Positions 38,550 through 49,115 of a stretch of DNA of 64,000 nt are shown here, piece by piece. Numbering within the stretch: the stretch's first letter is position 1; each line of letters opens with the position of its first letter. Origin of the DNA: Sorangium cellulosum (GTDB lineage: Bacteria > Myxococcota_A > Polyangia > Polyangiales > Polyangiaceae). A program made the position numbers and the translations under genes. The stretch lies in contig NZ_CP012670.1 in the NCBI RefSeq assembly GCF_004135735.1, positions 8,324,501 to 8,388,500 of the forward strand, given 5' to 3'. The notes beneath the pieces are model-generated. The model saw only the letters and a program-made list of their open reading frames with translations, was not told the DNA's origin and searched no databases.

Positions 38550-40007
38550 ATGGCCGATTCGACAGCTCGGGCGACCGGTCGCGACCCTCTCGACGCGTCG
38601 GCCTCCGCTGCGCAGGGCGGGCCGCGCGCAGAGCGCGCGGAGGCCGGGGGGGAGCCGTCACCGTCAGGCGGGACGCGCCCGGCCGCGTCCGCCGCTGGCG
38701 CCCCCGGCGGCGCTCCGGCCCGGGCCCCGCGCGATCGTCTACCACCTTCCCGGGTCGGACGGGAGAACCTGGAGCGGGAGCTCTCCCGCGTGGGCGCGAG
38801 GCGCTGGCTCCATCGGCTCGGCGCCCTGGCGGTGGTCGCCGCGGTCATCGCCGCGGTCGTCGTGTGGCGGATCCAGACGAGGCCGCCGCCGCCGCCGCGC
38901 TACGTCACGGGCGAGATCACCACGGGCGACGTGATCGAGATCGTGCAGTCGACGGGGCAGGTGAAACCGCTCACCGAGGTGCAGGTCGGGGCGCAGGTCT
39001 CGGGCCGCATCACCAAGGTCTTCGTCGATTTCAACAGCGTCGTGAAGGCCGGCGACGTGCTCGCCGAGATCGATCCGACGCTCTTCGGGGCGCAGATCGA
39101 CTCGAATCAGGCGCAGCTCGAGGCGGCCAACGCCAGCGTCGTGCGCGCCGAGGCCTCGCTCGCGACGGCGAAGCAGCGCCTCGATCGCGCGAGGAAGATG
39201 GTGGCCGAAGGGGTGGGCTCGCAGGCCGATCTGGACGCGGCGCAGGGCGCCTACGACGTCGCGCTCGCCGACCTCGCGGCCTCGAAGGCGCAGGTGGCGC
39301 AGCACAGGGCGGTCCTCCGCTCCTCCAAGACGAACCTCCAGTACACGCGCATCTTCTCGCCCATCGACGGCGTCGTCATCAACCGGGCGATCGATCCCGG
39401 ACAGACCGTGGCGGCCAGCTTCCAGGCGCCCACGCTCTTCGTGATCGCCCAGGATCTGCGCAAGATGCGCGTGCTCGCCGACATCGACGAGGCGGACGTC
39501 GGGCGGCTCCGCGAGGGCATGGAGGCGGACGTCAGCGTCGACGCGTTCCCGGGCGAGACGTTCAGGGGGACGGTGAGCCAGGTGCGCTACAGCCCGCTCA
39601 CCCAGTCCGGCGTGGTGACGTACGCGGCGGTCATCGAGGTCGACAACCCCGAGGTCAAGCTGCGGCCGGGCATGACGGCGACCGTGAGCATCCGGTCCGC
39701 CGAGGCCAGGGGGGTGCGGCGGCTGCCGAACGCGGCGCTCCGGTTCAAGCCGGCGCCGGAGCGGGACAGCGACGGCAAGGAGATCAAGGGGCCGCCCCTC
39801 GAGCCGCTCCCGCCCAGGAAGGGCCGCGTCTACGTGCTGACCGACGCGACGCCCGGCGCGGAGAAGATCGAGCCGCGCGTCGTCGATATCGGCATCACGG
39901 ACGGCGTCGCCACCGCGCTCTCGACGGATCTCGGTCCGCTCAAGGTCGTCATCGACGAGAACGACAGCCCGTTCAGCGGCACGGGACGCGGCCGCCGGCT
40001 GTTCTGA
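38550..40007 (+). CDS. macA: MacA-like periplasmic adaptor
   Basis: 485 residues. An unusually long Pro/Ala/Gly-rich cytoplasmic N-terminus (about 85 residues) precedes one transmembrane helix (about 86-110). The HlyD/MacA fold follows: half lipoyl domain VQVGAQVSGRITKVFVDFNSVVKAGDVLAEID, helical hairpin 175-265, second half lipoyl domain IFSPIDGVVINRAIDPGQTV, and the beta-barrel. It would connect the MacB-type transporter to an outer-membrane channel. The three transporter genes follow immediately. Confidence 0.9.
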   Translation: MADSTARATGRDPLDASASAAQGGPRAERAEAGGEPSPSGGTRPAASAAGAPGGAPARAPRDRLPPSRVGRENLERELSRVGARRWLHRLGALAVVAAVIAAVVVWRIQTRPPPPPRYVTGEITTGDVIEIVQSTGQVKPLTEVQVGAQVSGRITKVFVDFNSVVKAGDVLAEIDPTLFGAQIDSNQAQLEAANASVVRAEASLATAKQRLDRARKMVAEGVGSQADLDAAQGAYDVALADLAASKAQVAQHRAVLRSSKTNLQYTRIFSPIDGVVINRAIDPGQTVAASFQAPTLFVIAQDLRKMRVLADIDEADVGRLREGMEADVSVDAFPGETFRGTVSQVRYSPLTQSGVVTYAAVIEVDNPEVKLRPGMTATVSIRSAEARGVRRLPNAALRFKPAPERDSDGKEIKGPPLEPLPPRKGRVYVLTDATPGAEKIEPRVVDIGITDGVATALSTDLGPLKVVIDENDSPFSGTGRGRRLF

Positions 40008-40013
40008 GGCGCG

Positions 40014-40807
<794 letters not shown>

Positions 40808-40811
<4 letters not shown>

Positions 40812-42028
40812 ACGGCCTCCTCGCCGCGGTCCGGCTCGCGCTGCGCGCCATCGTCCGCTCGAAGCTCCGCGCCGCCCTGACCGTGCTCGGGATCCTGATC
40901 GGCGTCGCGGCCGTGGTGGTCGTGGTGGCGCTCGGGACGGGCGTGCGCAACCAGATCCTCGGCGAGCTCTCGGGCCTGGGCGCGAACTCGATCTACATCT
41001 TCCCGCAATCGACCCAGGCGTCGGGGCTGAAGCGCCGCGACAGCGCGCGGCTGTCGGAGGCCGACGGGGCCGCCATCCTGGAGGAGTCGATCAGCGTCGC
41101 CGAGCTGAGCCCGTTCAGCTCGACGTCGATGCAGATCGTGGCCGGAGAGGCCAACGTCGCGACCCAGGTGATGGGCGTGACGCGGAGCTACTTCTCGATC
41201 CTCTCGTACACCGTCGACGAGGGCGAGGGCTGGACCGAGGCGGACGAGCAGCTCAAGACCAAGGTCTGCGTGATCGGCGAGACGGTCCGAGAGAACCTGT
41301 TCGGCGCCGGCGAGGCGGTGGGGCAGTACATCCGGATCGGCAAGCACCCGTTCCGGGTGATCGGGGTGCTCACGAAGAAGGGGCAGTCGCCGTTCGGCGA
41401 GGACCAGGACGACAGGCTGCTCATGCCGATCGGGAGCTTCCGGTCGCGCGTCGTCCCGAGCGCGCCGGGCAAGGTGCAGATGCTCATCGCGGCCGCGACC
41501 AGCGAGCTGACCGTCGATCGCGCGGTGGCGCAGATCGAGGGGATCCTCCGGCAGCGCCACGAGATCGCGCCGGAGGACGAGCCAGATTTCGTGATCCGCA
41601 CGCAGGCGGAGTTCCGCGCGTCTCAGGAGCAGATCCTGGGCACGTTGACGATGCTCCTGTCCTCCATCGCCGCGGTGTCGCTCCTCGTCGGCGGGATCGG
41701 CGTGATGAACATCATGTTGGTCAGCGTCACCGAGAGGACGCGCGAGATCGGCATCCGCATGGCCATCGGCGCCTCGGAGGACGACATCCTGGTCCAGTTC
41801 CTGGTCGAGGCCATCACCCTGTCGGTCATCGGCGGCGTGATGGGCCTCGGCGTGGGGCTCGGCCTGATCCAGATCCTCGCCGGGGCGCTCGGCTGGAGCA
41901 TGACGCTGCCGCCCAGCGCGATCGTCGTCGCCGTCGGGACGAGCGCGGCGATCGGGATCGTCTTCGGGTTCTTCCCGGCGCGCCGCGCCGCGCGCCTGGA
42001 TCCCATCCAAGCCCTGAGGCACGAATGA
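40808..42028 (+). CDS. MacB-type ABC transporter permease 1
   Basis: 406 residues. FtsX/MacB topology: one N-terminal transmembrane helix (LRAALTVLGILIGVAAVVVVVAL), a large periplasmic MacB_PCD domain with GVTRSYFSILSYTVDEGEGWTEAD, and three C-terminal helices including VGGIGVMNIMLVSVTERTREIGIRMAIGA. The GTG start overlaps the ATPase stop, and the stop overlaps the start of a paralogous permease. Confidence 0.94.
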
Positions 42029-43257
42029 GGGCGACGCTCACCCGCGTCATCGCGGCGGTCCTGATCGCGCTGCGCGCCGTCCGCAGGAACAAGCTGCGCG
42101 CGGGGCTCACGATCCTCGGGATCACGATCGGCGTCGCGGCCGTCGTCATCGTCACGGCGCTGGCGAGCGGCGCCCGCGCCAGCGTCAGCGCGCAGATCTC
42201 GAACCTCGGCTCCAACTCGCTCATCGTCTTCGCGCGCTCCGCCCGCGCCTCGGGCGTCCGGAGCACCGCCGGCGCCAGGCTGTCGGAGCTCGACGGCCAG
42301 GCGCTCTTGCGCGAATCGACGAGCATCCGGCTCGCGGCGCCGTTCCTCAGGGCGAGCGCCCAGGTCATCTACGAAGGGCAGAACGCGAGCCCGACGCTCG
42401 TCGGCACGCGCCTCAGCTACTTCGAGATCCGGAACTGGAAGGTGGCGCAAGGGGATCCGTGGCCCCCCGCCTCGGAGAACCTCTCCGAGAAGGTCGTCGT
42501 GATCGGCGCCCAGACCGCGAGGGATCTGTTCGGGTCGCTCGACCCGATCGGCCGCATGGTGCGGGTCGGCCGCCACGCCTACCGCGTGCTCGGCGTGCTC
42601 GAGGAGAAGGGGGCGTCCCACTTCGGCCAGAATCAGGACGAGATCGTGCTGATGCCCATCACCACGATGCGATCGCACGTCGTCGCCACGCGGCCCGGCG
42701 AGGTGCACGCGCTCCTGCTGAGCGCGACGTCCGCCGAGACGTCCGAGCGGGCCAAGCAGCAGGCGGAGGCGATCCTCCGCCAGCGGCACCGCATCGGCGA
42801 GGGCGACGAGGACGACTTCGCCGTCCGGAGCCAGGCGGAGTTCCAGGCGATGCAGGACGCCGTCTTCGCGGCGCTCTCGGCGCTGCTCGTCAGCATCGCG
42901 GCCGTGTCGCTGGTCGTCGGCGGCATCGGCGTCATGAACATCATGCTGGTGTCGGTCACGGAGCGCACCCGGGAGATCGGCATCCGGATGGCCATCGGCG
43001 CGCGTGAGATCGACATCCTGCTGCAGTTCCTGCTCGAGGCGCTGGTGCTCGCCACGCTGGGTGGCCTCGTCGGCAGCGCGCTCGGGTACGGCGTCGTCCT
43101 CGGGTCCTCGCGCGCCCTCGGCTGGCCCATGCAGATCGAGCCCGTGGCGCTCGGCATCGCGCTCGGGGTGAGCACGACGATCGGGCTCGTCTTCGGGTTC
43201 TTCCCGGCGCGGCGGGCCGCGCGCCTGGATCCCGTGAACGCGCTCGGGCGCGAGTAG
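42025..43257 (+). CDS. MacB-type ABC transporter permease 2
   Basis: 410 residues, clearly paralogous to the gene before it. It has the same N-terminal helix, periplasmic domain and C-terminal GGIGVMNIMLVSVTERTREIGIRMAIGA segment, and both end with FFPARRAARLDPxxAL. The pair with one ATPase gene suggests a heterodimeric permease rather than the MacB homodimer. ATG 42025 overlaps the previous stop (ATGA). Confidence 0.93.
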   Translation: MRATLTRVIAAVLIALRAVRRNKLRAGLTILGITIGVAAVVIVTALASGARASVSAQISNLGSNSLIVFARSARASGVRSTAGARLSELDGQALLRESTSIRLAAPFLRASAQVIYEGQNASPTLVGTRLSYFEIRNWKVAQGDPWPPASENLSEKVVVIGAQTARDLFGSLDPIGRMVRVGRHAYRVLGVLEEKGASHFGQNQDEIVLMPITTMRSHVVATRPGEVHALLLSATSAETSERAKQQAEAILRQRHRIGEGDEDDFAVRSQAEFQAMQDAVFAALSALLVSIAAVSLVVGGIGVMNIMLVSVTERTREIGIRMAIGAREIDILLQFLLEALVLATLGGLVGSALGYGVVLGSSRALGWPMQIEPVALGIALGVSTTIGLVFGFFPARRAARLDPVNALGRE

Positions 43258-43260
43258 CGG

Positions 43261-43280
43261 CGCGGCTCACGCGAGCCGCG
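43261..43280 (+). terminator. Hairpin after the efflux operon
   Basis: CGCGGCTC and GAGCCGCG form a perfect 8-bp stem with a 4-nt loop, starting 4 bp after the permease 2 stop. There is no U-tract, so it may need Rho or act as an RNA 3' end protector. Confidence 0.55.
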
Positions 43281-43293
43281 CGCGGCGACAGAA

Positions 43294-43339
43294 GGGTCGG
43301 CAGAGCGCGGGAGGTGGGGTCGGCAGAGCGCGGGAGGTG
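43294..43339 (+). repeat. Perfect 23-bp tandem duplication
   Basis: Two identical adjacent copies (43294-43316 and 43317-43339) beginning GGGTCGGCAGAGCGCGG. They lie in the convergent gap between the efflux operon and the S1-domain gene. A recent slippage event is the simplest explanation. Confidence 0.85.
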
Positions 43340-43382
43340 GAGGCGCCGAGGCGCGGCCGGACGTGCGGCGCGCGCCTCGGGC

Positions 43383-45386
43383 TCAGCTCTTCTTCATCAG
43401 ATCGGCGAAGGTGCCGAACTTGGCCTCGCGCGCGACGCCGGCGCGGTACTGCTGGTACGCCTGCTTCTCGGCGTCCTCCTTGAGGGCGCGGATCGACAGC
43501 TTGGCCTCGCCCCGGCGCGGATCCACCTCGATGATCTTCGCCTCGAGCTGGGTGCCGACCGGGAACTCCTTGCGGAGATCGGTGCCGCGCTGCGTGCCGG
43601 TGTGGCCGGCCGGGATGAAGCCCCGGGCCGCTCGCCCCGTGGTGCCGAGCACCCGGACGACGAGCCCGCCGTCGGTCACCTGCGTGACGGCGACCTTCAC
43701 GGCCCTGCCCTGCTGCACGCGCTGGCGCGGCTCGCTCTCCTCGCCCTCGGGCGGCGCGGGGTGGAGCCCGATCCGCCGGCCCGCGGCGTCGCAGTTCGCG
43801 ACCACCACGTCGACCTCATCGCCGACCTTCACCACCTCGCTCGGGTGCTGGATCGGCTTGATCGAGAGGTCCGCCGTGTGGATGAGCCCGTCGATGCCCG
43901 GCTCGAGCTCGATGAACGCGCCGAACGGCTGGAGGCGCGCTACCTTGCCCTTGTGCCGCGTGCCGACGGCGTACTTGTCCTTCACGGCGTCCCACGGATC
44001 GACCGTGGCGGCCTTGCGGCTCAGCCAGAGCTTGCCCTTGTCATCGACGCGCAGGACCTTCACCTCGATCTCGGCGCCCGGCTTGAACAGGTCGGCCAGC
44101 TTGGCGCCCCGATCGTGGCTCGCCTCGCTCATGTGGACCAGCCCCTCGACGCCGCCGGCGTCGGGGAGCGCGACGAACACGCCCCACGCGACGACCTTGC
44201 GCACCACGCCCTTGTGCAGGGAGCCGGGCTCGATCGACGTGAGCGCCTCCGAGCGCGCCCGCCGGCTCTCCTCCTCGAGCATCTTGCGGCGCGACACGAC
44301 GATGTCTCGCCCCTTCTTCGCGAACTGCGTCACGATGAAGTCGAGCCGCTGGCCGACGAGGTAGTTGAGGTCCGCGCCGTGGCGCAGATCGACGTGGGAC
44401 GCCGGCGCGAAGGCGCGGAGACCGCCGAGGTCGACCTCCAGCCCGCCCTTGACCGCGCCGGTCACGAACCCTTCGAGGGGCTCGCCGCTCTGGAGCGCCG
44501 CCTCGGCGCGCGCGCGCGCCTGATCGAGCTGCACCGGCGCCCTCGACAGGAGGAGCATGCCGCCGCGGACCCCGGTGCTCGCCACGGTCGCGATGAACTG
44601 GTCGCCCTCGACAGGCGGCTCTTCATCGAGGATCTCGCGACGGTCGAACAGCCCCGTCGCCTTCCCGGCGATGTCGATCCAGATGGCGTGATCAGTGATC
44701 TTGCTGACCTTGCCGAACACTTCCTCGCCGATGCTGAACGCCGGGCGCTCGCGCGGGGGCGGCGCGCCCTGCCCCTTGCGCCGCTTGCGCTTCTCGCCGC
44801 CGGGCTGGGGCTGCCCTGCCTCGTCGGCGGCGTGCTCCTCCTCGCCCTCGTCCTCCATCTCCGCGGCGCCGTCCTCTGCCGACGCAGCGGTCGCGTCCGC
44901 CGCCTCGGCCCCGGGCTGGCCGGCCTCGTCCGCGCCCTTGCGACGGCGGCGGCGGCGGCGCTTCTTGCCAGCGCCCCCCTCGGCCTGCGCGGCGGCGCCG
45001 CCCTCGGCGGGCTTCCCTGCGGCCGCAGGGCCCCGCTTCCCGGGAGCTCCCGGCTTGCGGTTGCCGATATCATCCCGGGGCAGCCCCGGCATGCGATTGC
45101 CGATGTCGTCGCCCGGCTGCTCTTCCCACTCGTCCTCGTCGGCCGCGCGCGCCGGGGCAGCCGAGGGGGCCGCCGCGGCCGGTGCTGCCTCGGACTGGGT
45201 TGAGGTTGCCTGCGGCGTTTCTTCTCCGCCGGCCTCGCCGCCCGCATCACGCGCGGAGGTGGCCTCCGCGACGTGGGCTTGGGCTGCTTGCTCGGACGCG
45301 GCGTTCGGCGCCTCGAGCGAGCCGCCCTGGTCGGCCGGATCTGCCGGCATGTCCGCCGACGTGGTGCTGTTTTCGTGGGTATTCAT
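43383..45386 (-). CDS. S1-domain RNA-binding protein (RpsA-like)
   Basis: About 667 residues. The first 230 are low complexity: acidic and Ala-rich stretches, a tandem DDIGNRxPG motif (about residues 92-113), and a block of eight consecutive Arg in a Lys/Arg patch. The rest holds four to five S1 domains with typical starts such as GEEVFGKVSKITDHAIWIDI, GSLHKGVVRKVVAWGVFVALP, GTRHKGKVARLQPFGAFIELEPGIDGLIHTADLS and GRAVKVAVTQVTDGGLVVRV. Bona fide ribosomal S1 has six S1 domains and no such N-terminus, so this may be an S1 paralogue. ATG 45386 is preferred over TTG 45404. Confidence 0.85.
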   Translation of the reverse strand: MNTHENSTTSADMPADPADQGGSLEAPNAASEQAAQAHVAEATSARDAGGEAGGEETPQATSTQSEAAPAAAAPSAAPARAADEDEWEEQPGDDIGNRMPGLPRDDIGNRKPGAPGKRGPAAAGKPAEGGAAAQAEGGAGKKRRRRRRRKGADEAGQPGAEAADATAASAEDGAAEMEDEGEEEHAADEAGQPQPGGEKRKRRKGQGAPPPRERPAFSIGEEVFGKVSKITDHAIWIDIAGKATGLFDRREILDEEPPVEGDQFIATVASTGVRGGMLLLSRAPVQLDQARARAEAALQSGEPLEGFVTGAVKGGLEVDLGGLRAFAPASHVDLRHGADLNYLVGQRLDFIVTQFAKKGRDIVVSRRKMLEEESRRARSEALTSIEPGSLHKGVVRKVVAWGVFVALPDAGGVEGLVHMSEASHDRGAKLADLFKPGAEIEVKVLRVDDKGKLWLSRKAATVDPWDAVKDKYAVGTRHKGKVARLQPFGAFIELEPGIDGLIHTADLSIKPIQHPSEVVKVGDEVDVVVANCDAAGRRIGLHPAPPEGEESEPRQRVQQGRAVKVAVTQVTDGGLVVRVLGTTGRAARGFIPAGHTGTQRGTDLRKEFPVGTQLEAKIIEVDPRRGEAKLSIRALKEDAEKQAYQQYRAGVAREAKFGTFADLMKKS

Positions 45387-45515
45387 CCGCGCCTCGCGCG
45401 ACAACGCATGCCGATGGGGGGCGAAACGTGCTCGCGTTCTCTCCAGCGGCCCCCTCGGTTCAATGGGGGGGAAGGGGCCGGAACCATAACGTACCTGAGT
45501 CGTTTGCGCGAGAGC

Positions 45516-46616
45516 CTAGCGCATGATGGGCAGGTGCTTGTTGGTCCCCCCGCTCCGATCGATGCGCAGGCCGCCTCCGCTCGCGAGGTCGTGGGCGCTG
45601 ATCTGGCTGGCCAGCCGCTCCGCCACCTCGAGGAAGGCGCCCGCGATCGGGCTCCCCGGGGCCGCCTGGACGACCGGGGTGCCGGCGTCGCCCCACTCCC
45701 GGACGGCGGGATCTATCGGGATCTGGCCGAGCAGCGGCGCCTCGGCGAACTCCGCGACCTTCTGCCCGCCGCCGGCGCCGAAGAGCTCGTGCCGCTTGCT
45801 GCAGCCGTCGCACACGAAGTAGCTCTCGTTCTCGACCACACCGAGCAGGGCGATCCCGACTTTCTGGGCCATCGAGACCGATTTGTACACGTCCTGGAGC
45901 GCCACCTCCTGCGGCGTCGTCACGACGATCGCGCCCGTAGTTCTCAGTTTCTGGGAAATCGTCAGCGCGATGTCGCCGGTCCCGGGCGGCATGTCGAGCA
46001 CGAGGTAATCCAGCTCACCCCAGTCGACGTCGCGCATGAACTGGATCAGGGCGTTCTGGAGCATCGGCCCGCGCCAGACGACCGCCGACCGCGGGTCTTC
46101 CAGCAGGAAGCCGATGGACATGAGCTTCACGCCGAAGCGCTCGAGCGGGAGGAACCGCTGCCCATCGGCGGACGTCGGGCGACCCATCACGCCGAGCATG
46201 GTCGGGACGCTCGGCCCGTACATGTCCGCGTCGAGGAGGCCGACCTTCGCGCCCGAGCGGCTGAGCGCGAGCGTCAGGTTGGCGGCGACCGTGCTCTTGC
46301 CGACGCCGCCCTTGCCGCTCATCACGAGGACGATGTTCCGCACGCCGGGGCACGGATCGTCCGGGAGGATGTTGCGCGTCGGGATGCTGACGTCCCACGC
46401 GAGCCGGACCTCCTTCGCGCCGGCGCCCTTGAGGGCCGCCTCGATGTCCGCCGCGAGCTGCTGCTTGAAGTGGCTGGTCAGCTCGACGGTGAGCGCGACG
46501 ACCTCGCCCTCGATCGACAGATCGCGCACGCGCCCGAGCTCTGTGAGGGGGCGCTGGAGATCGGGAGCGATGATCTTTCCGAGCGCAGCGAGCGCGGAAT
46601 CCTTCGTGATGGGCAT
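45516..46616 (-). CDS. mrp: Mrp/NBP35-family Fe-S carrier ATPase
   Basis: 366 residues. The N-terminal MIP18/DUF59-type domain (LAALGKIIAPDLQRPLTELGRVRDL) is followed by a deviant Walker A ATPase SGKGGVGKSTVAANL, switch MYGPSVPTMLG, Walker B DYLVLDMPPGTGD and the CDGCSK pair of Cys that holds a bridging Fe-S cluster between monomers. It is thought to load Fe-S clusters onto apoproteins. The DUF59 domain lacks the extra Cys of SufT-type proteins. Confidence 0.95.
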   Translation of the reverse strand: MPITKDSALAALGKIIAPDLQRPLTELGRVRDLSIEGEVVALTVELTSHFKQQLAADIEAALKGAGAKEVRLAWDVSIPTRNILPDDPCPGVRNIVLVMSGKGGVGKSTVAANLTLALSRSGAKVGLLDADMYGPSVPTMLGVMGRPTSADGQRFLPLERFGVKLMSIGFLLEDPRSAVVWRGPMLQNALIQFMRDVDWGELDYLVLDMPPGTGDIALTISQKLRTTGAIVVTTPQEVALQDVYKSVSMAQKVGIALLGVVENESYFVCDGCSKRHELFGAGGGQKVAEFAEAPLLGQIPIDPAVREWGDAGTPVVQAAPGSPIAGAFLEVAERLASQISAHDLASGGGLRIDRSGGTNKHLPIMR

Positions 46617-46757
46617 GGGGCGATGGAGTTAGGACTGCTCGGGAAGCCCGTCAACCGGCGAGCGCGGGCGGCCGGCGCCCGCCCGGTCCCCGCGGGGCGC
46701 CGGGCGGCGCCTGACGGCGCCGGCCGTGCTCTTCCGGCTCCGGTTCCGGCGGCGCGC

Positions 46758-48092
46758 TCACCAGCAGCTCGTGACGACGGAGTCCGGATCCGAGGGATCG
46801 AGCCGGCGCGACGGCAAGTAGCACCGCCCCTCCACGCAGCCCCCGCTCGCGTCCCGCTCGACGCACGCGCAGCTGCCGTACAGCCCGCTGGGCGATTTCG
46901 GGCAGACGTCCTCCGAGTTGTCCTCGTTCAGCAGCGTGCCCGGATCGTCCGGGGTGCACTGGATGGGAAGCGCCGCATCCAGGCATGCGCGCTGGCCGCG
47001 CAGGGTCGTGGCGCACCCCATGGTGGTACCGGCACCGCCGCAGTCGGTGTCGTTGCGGCACGGCTCGCAGAAGTTCCCTTTCCCGACGCAGGCGCCGAAC
47101 CGCGGCACGCACGCGCTGTTCTTGCATTCGTAATCCAGATCACAATCAGAGTCCTCGAGGCAGGACCGGGCGCAACGGCTCTCGTCGCCGATCGTGACGC
47201 AGCGCTGCCCGGGGATGAGCGAGCAGTCGAGGTCGGTGTCGCACGGCGCGCACTGGGTGCGCCTGACGCAGGTATTGCGCATCAGGCACAGAGAGCCTTC
47301 GACATAGGTGTTGCCGTCGCCGAACGAGGCCGGGTCGATACACTCCTCGGTGGTCTTACCGCAAACGTCGTTATCGCCCTTCTGGGGATCCGTGCCGCAG
47401 ATCGCATGAGGGTCGCGCATGACGGCGCACTCATAGCCGCCGGGGCAATCCGCGTCGCTCTCGCAATGCGGCAGCGCGCAGTAGGCGTCGGCGTCCCCTT
47501 CCCCCTTGCCGAGGCACTCCAGCCCGAGCGAGGTGCACTGGTCGGGAGCGCAGGTCGAGACGAAGCAGGGGCTGCCGTCGCTGCACCTGCCGGCGGTGCA
47601 GGCGGGATCGTCGCCGCATGCCTCGTCGCGCTGGCAGTCGCCGGGGTTGTTGTTGCACTGCACCAGATTACACGGCGTGTCATCGGGACAGCGTCCGTAC
47701 TGGCCGCACTCGTGACCGAACGGGCAGGGCGCGCCGTGCCCCGTGAGCTTCCCGTTCGACTTGCAAACGAAGATCTGGGCCTTCGTGTCGTCCTCCTCGG
47801 CCGGCGCACAGTCCTGGATGCCCGGGAGACATTCCAGATGGCTGCTGCACTTGAGCACGCAGCGGTTGCCGACGCAGGTGTTGCCCTCCAGGCACTTCTC
47901 GGGCTGGCACTTGGCCTCGCAGGACCCGTTCACGATGATCCCGCCGAAGCACTCGTCGCGCGGTGTGTCCGATGAGGAGCAGGCGCCGCCCGCGCCGGCC
48001 GCCGCGATCGCGAGGCCGCCGAGCATCAGGAACGCGTGGATACGACGAAGACGCGGCCGACGGGCGCTCTGAGAGGTGATAACCTGCTGCAT
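46758..48092 (-). CDS. Cysteine-rich lipoprotein
   Basis: 444 residues with signal peptide and lipobox GAGGAC. About 55 Cys (12 per cent) are spread over the whole mature part in short repeats such as CxxGxRC, DxDCPxGxxC, DTDLDCSL and DSDCDLDYECKNSxCV. These DxDC motifs resemble the Cys-rich repeats common in myxobacterial surface lipoproteins. Disulfide cross-linking is expected outside the cytoplasm. The gene is divergent from two thioredoxin-fold lipoproteins, which might act on its cysteines; this is inference from context. Function otherwise unknown. Confidence 0.75.
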   Translation of the reverse strand: MQQVITSQSARRPRLRRIHAFLMLGGLAIAAAGAGGACSSSDTPRDECFGGIIVNGSCEAKCQPEKCLEGNTCVGNRCVLKCSSHLECLPGIQDCAPAEEDDTKAQIFVCKSNGKLTGHGAPCPFGHECGQYGRCPDDTPCNLVQCNNNPGDCQRDEACGDDPACTAGRCSDGSPCFVSTCAPDQCTSLGLECLGKGEGDADAYCALPHCESDADCPGGYECAVMRDPHAICGTDPQKGDNDVCGKTTEECIDPASFGDGNTYVEGSLCLMRNTCVRRTQCAPCDTDLDCSLIPGQRCVTIGDESRCARSCLEDSDCDLDYECKNSACVPRFGACVGKGNFCEPCRNDTDCGGAGTTMGCATTLRGQRACLDAALPIQCTPDDPGTLLNEDNSEDVCPKSPSGLYGSCACVERDASGGCVEGRCYLPSRRLDPSDPDSVVTSCW

Positions 48093-48262
48093 AGGACCTC
48101 AGCGCGGGAAATCCCCGCAGATCGGGGCAGGCACGGTGGGCCTGACCGGAGATTAGGGAATGCGCCCCCCGAGCGAAGCGGCCGCGACAAGGTTGCCCTT
48201 GACGCCTCCCGTGCCGCCCAGAAGAATGAGCACTACTACACCATACTTCAGGCGGTGGCATC

Positions 48263-48967
48263 ATGCGAATGGACGCGGTTCTCGGTTGGATGGGGCCAGG
48301 CATCGTGGCAGCCCTGAGTCTCGTGGGCTGCGCGGGAGAGGATCCCATACCGGCCCCTGGTTTCCCCGAAGGGACGGGACAGCCCGCGGCCAACGCTGCT
48401 CGTTACCCCGCGGGACCCTATGGGGTCGGGCTCGGCCGGGTGATCGCGAACTATCAGTTCGTCGGGTACGCCAACGCCGCGGAATACAATGAGACGATGC
48501 AGGCGATTCAGCTCGCCGATTTTTACAACCCGACCGGGACGGATGTCTTCCCTGAGGGTTCGCCTTACGGCGCCGGCGAGCCGAAGCCGAAGGCGCTGCT
48601 GATCGACGTCTCGTCCGTATGGTGCTTACCGTGCAAGCTCGAGGCGGAGTCGGTCCTGCCCAGGCTCTACAGGAAGTATCAGCCGATCGGCGGCGAATTT
48701 CTGGTCCAGCTCGCGGACGGACGGACTCCAGGCGAGCCGGCGGTGGCGCGCGACCTGTATAAATGGACGACCCAGTATGAGGTCCGGTACCCATCGGCGA
48801 TCGACCCCACGTACAAGCTCGGCGCGCTGTTCCAGGCGGACGCTTTCCCCGCGAACATGATCGTCAGGACGCGAGACATGACCATCATGGAGATCGTCGC
48901 CGGCGTGCCCGAGGAGAACAGCAGCTTCTGGCGTACCTTCGAGAAGATCCTGAGCGACGAGCTCTGA
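48263..48967 (+). CDS. Thioredoxin-fold lipoprotein (TlpA-like), WCLPCK
   Basis: 234 residues with lipobox SLVGC. The mature protein has a 90-residue N-terminal segment and a thioredoxin fold with active site VWCLPCKLEAESVLP preceded by KALLIDVSS. The cis-Pro region reads DAFPANMIVRTRD. It could reduce or form disulfides in envelope proteins. AGGCGGTGG about 7 nt upstream is the likely ribosome site for ATG 48263. It is separated from the Cys-rich lipoprotein by a 170-bp divergent promoter region and followed by a second TlpA gene 148 bp later. Confidence 0.83.
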   Translation: MRMDAVLGWMGPGIVAALSLVGCAGEDPIPAPGFPEGTGQPAANAARYPAGPYGVGLGRVIANYQFVGYANAAEYNETMQAIQLADFYNPTGTDVFPEGSPYGAGEPKPKALLIDVSSVWCLPCKLEAESVLPRLYRKYQPIGGEFLVQLADGRTPGEPAVARDLYKWTTQYEVRYPSAIDPTYKLGALFQADAFPANMIVRTRDMTIMEIVAGVPEENSSFWRTFEKILSDEL

Positions 48968-49115
48968 ACGAACCACCACGTGGGTGCGTCGCCTGGGCGC
49001 CGGCGGCGCGCCCGCGCGGGAGCCCGTGCCAGGGCGCGACGCGAAGCGCCCATGACGTTGATGCCCACACACCGGTCGGCCCCACACGCCGACCCTTTCG
49101 ATATGGAAGCGACCG

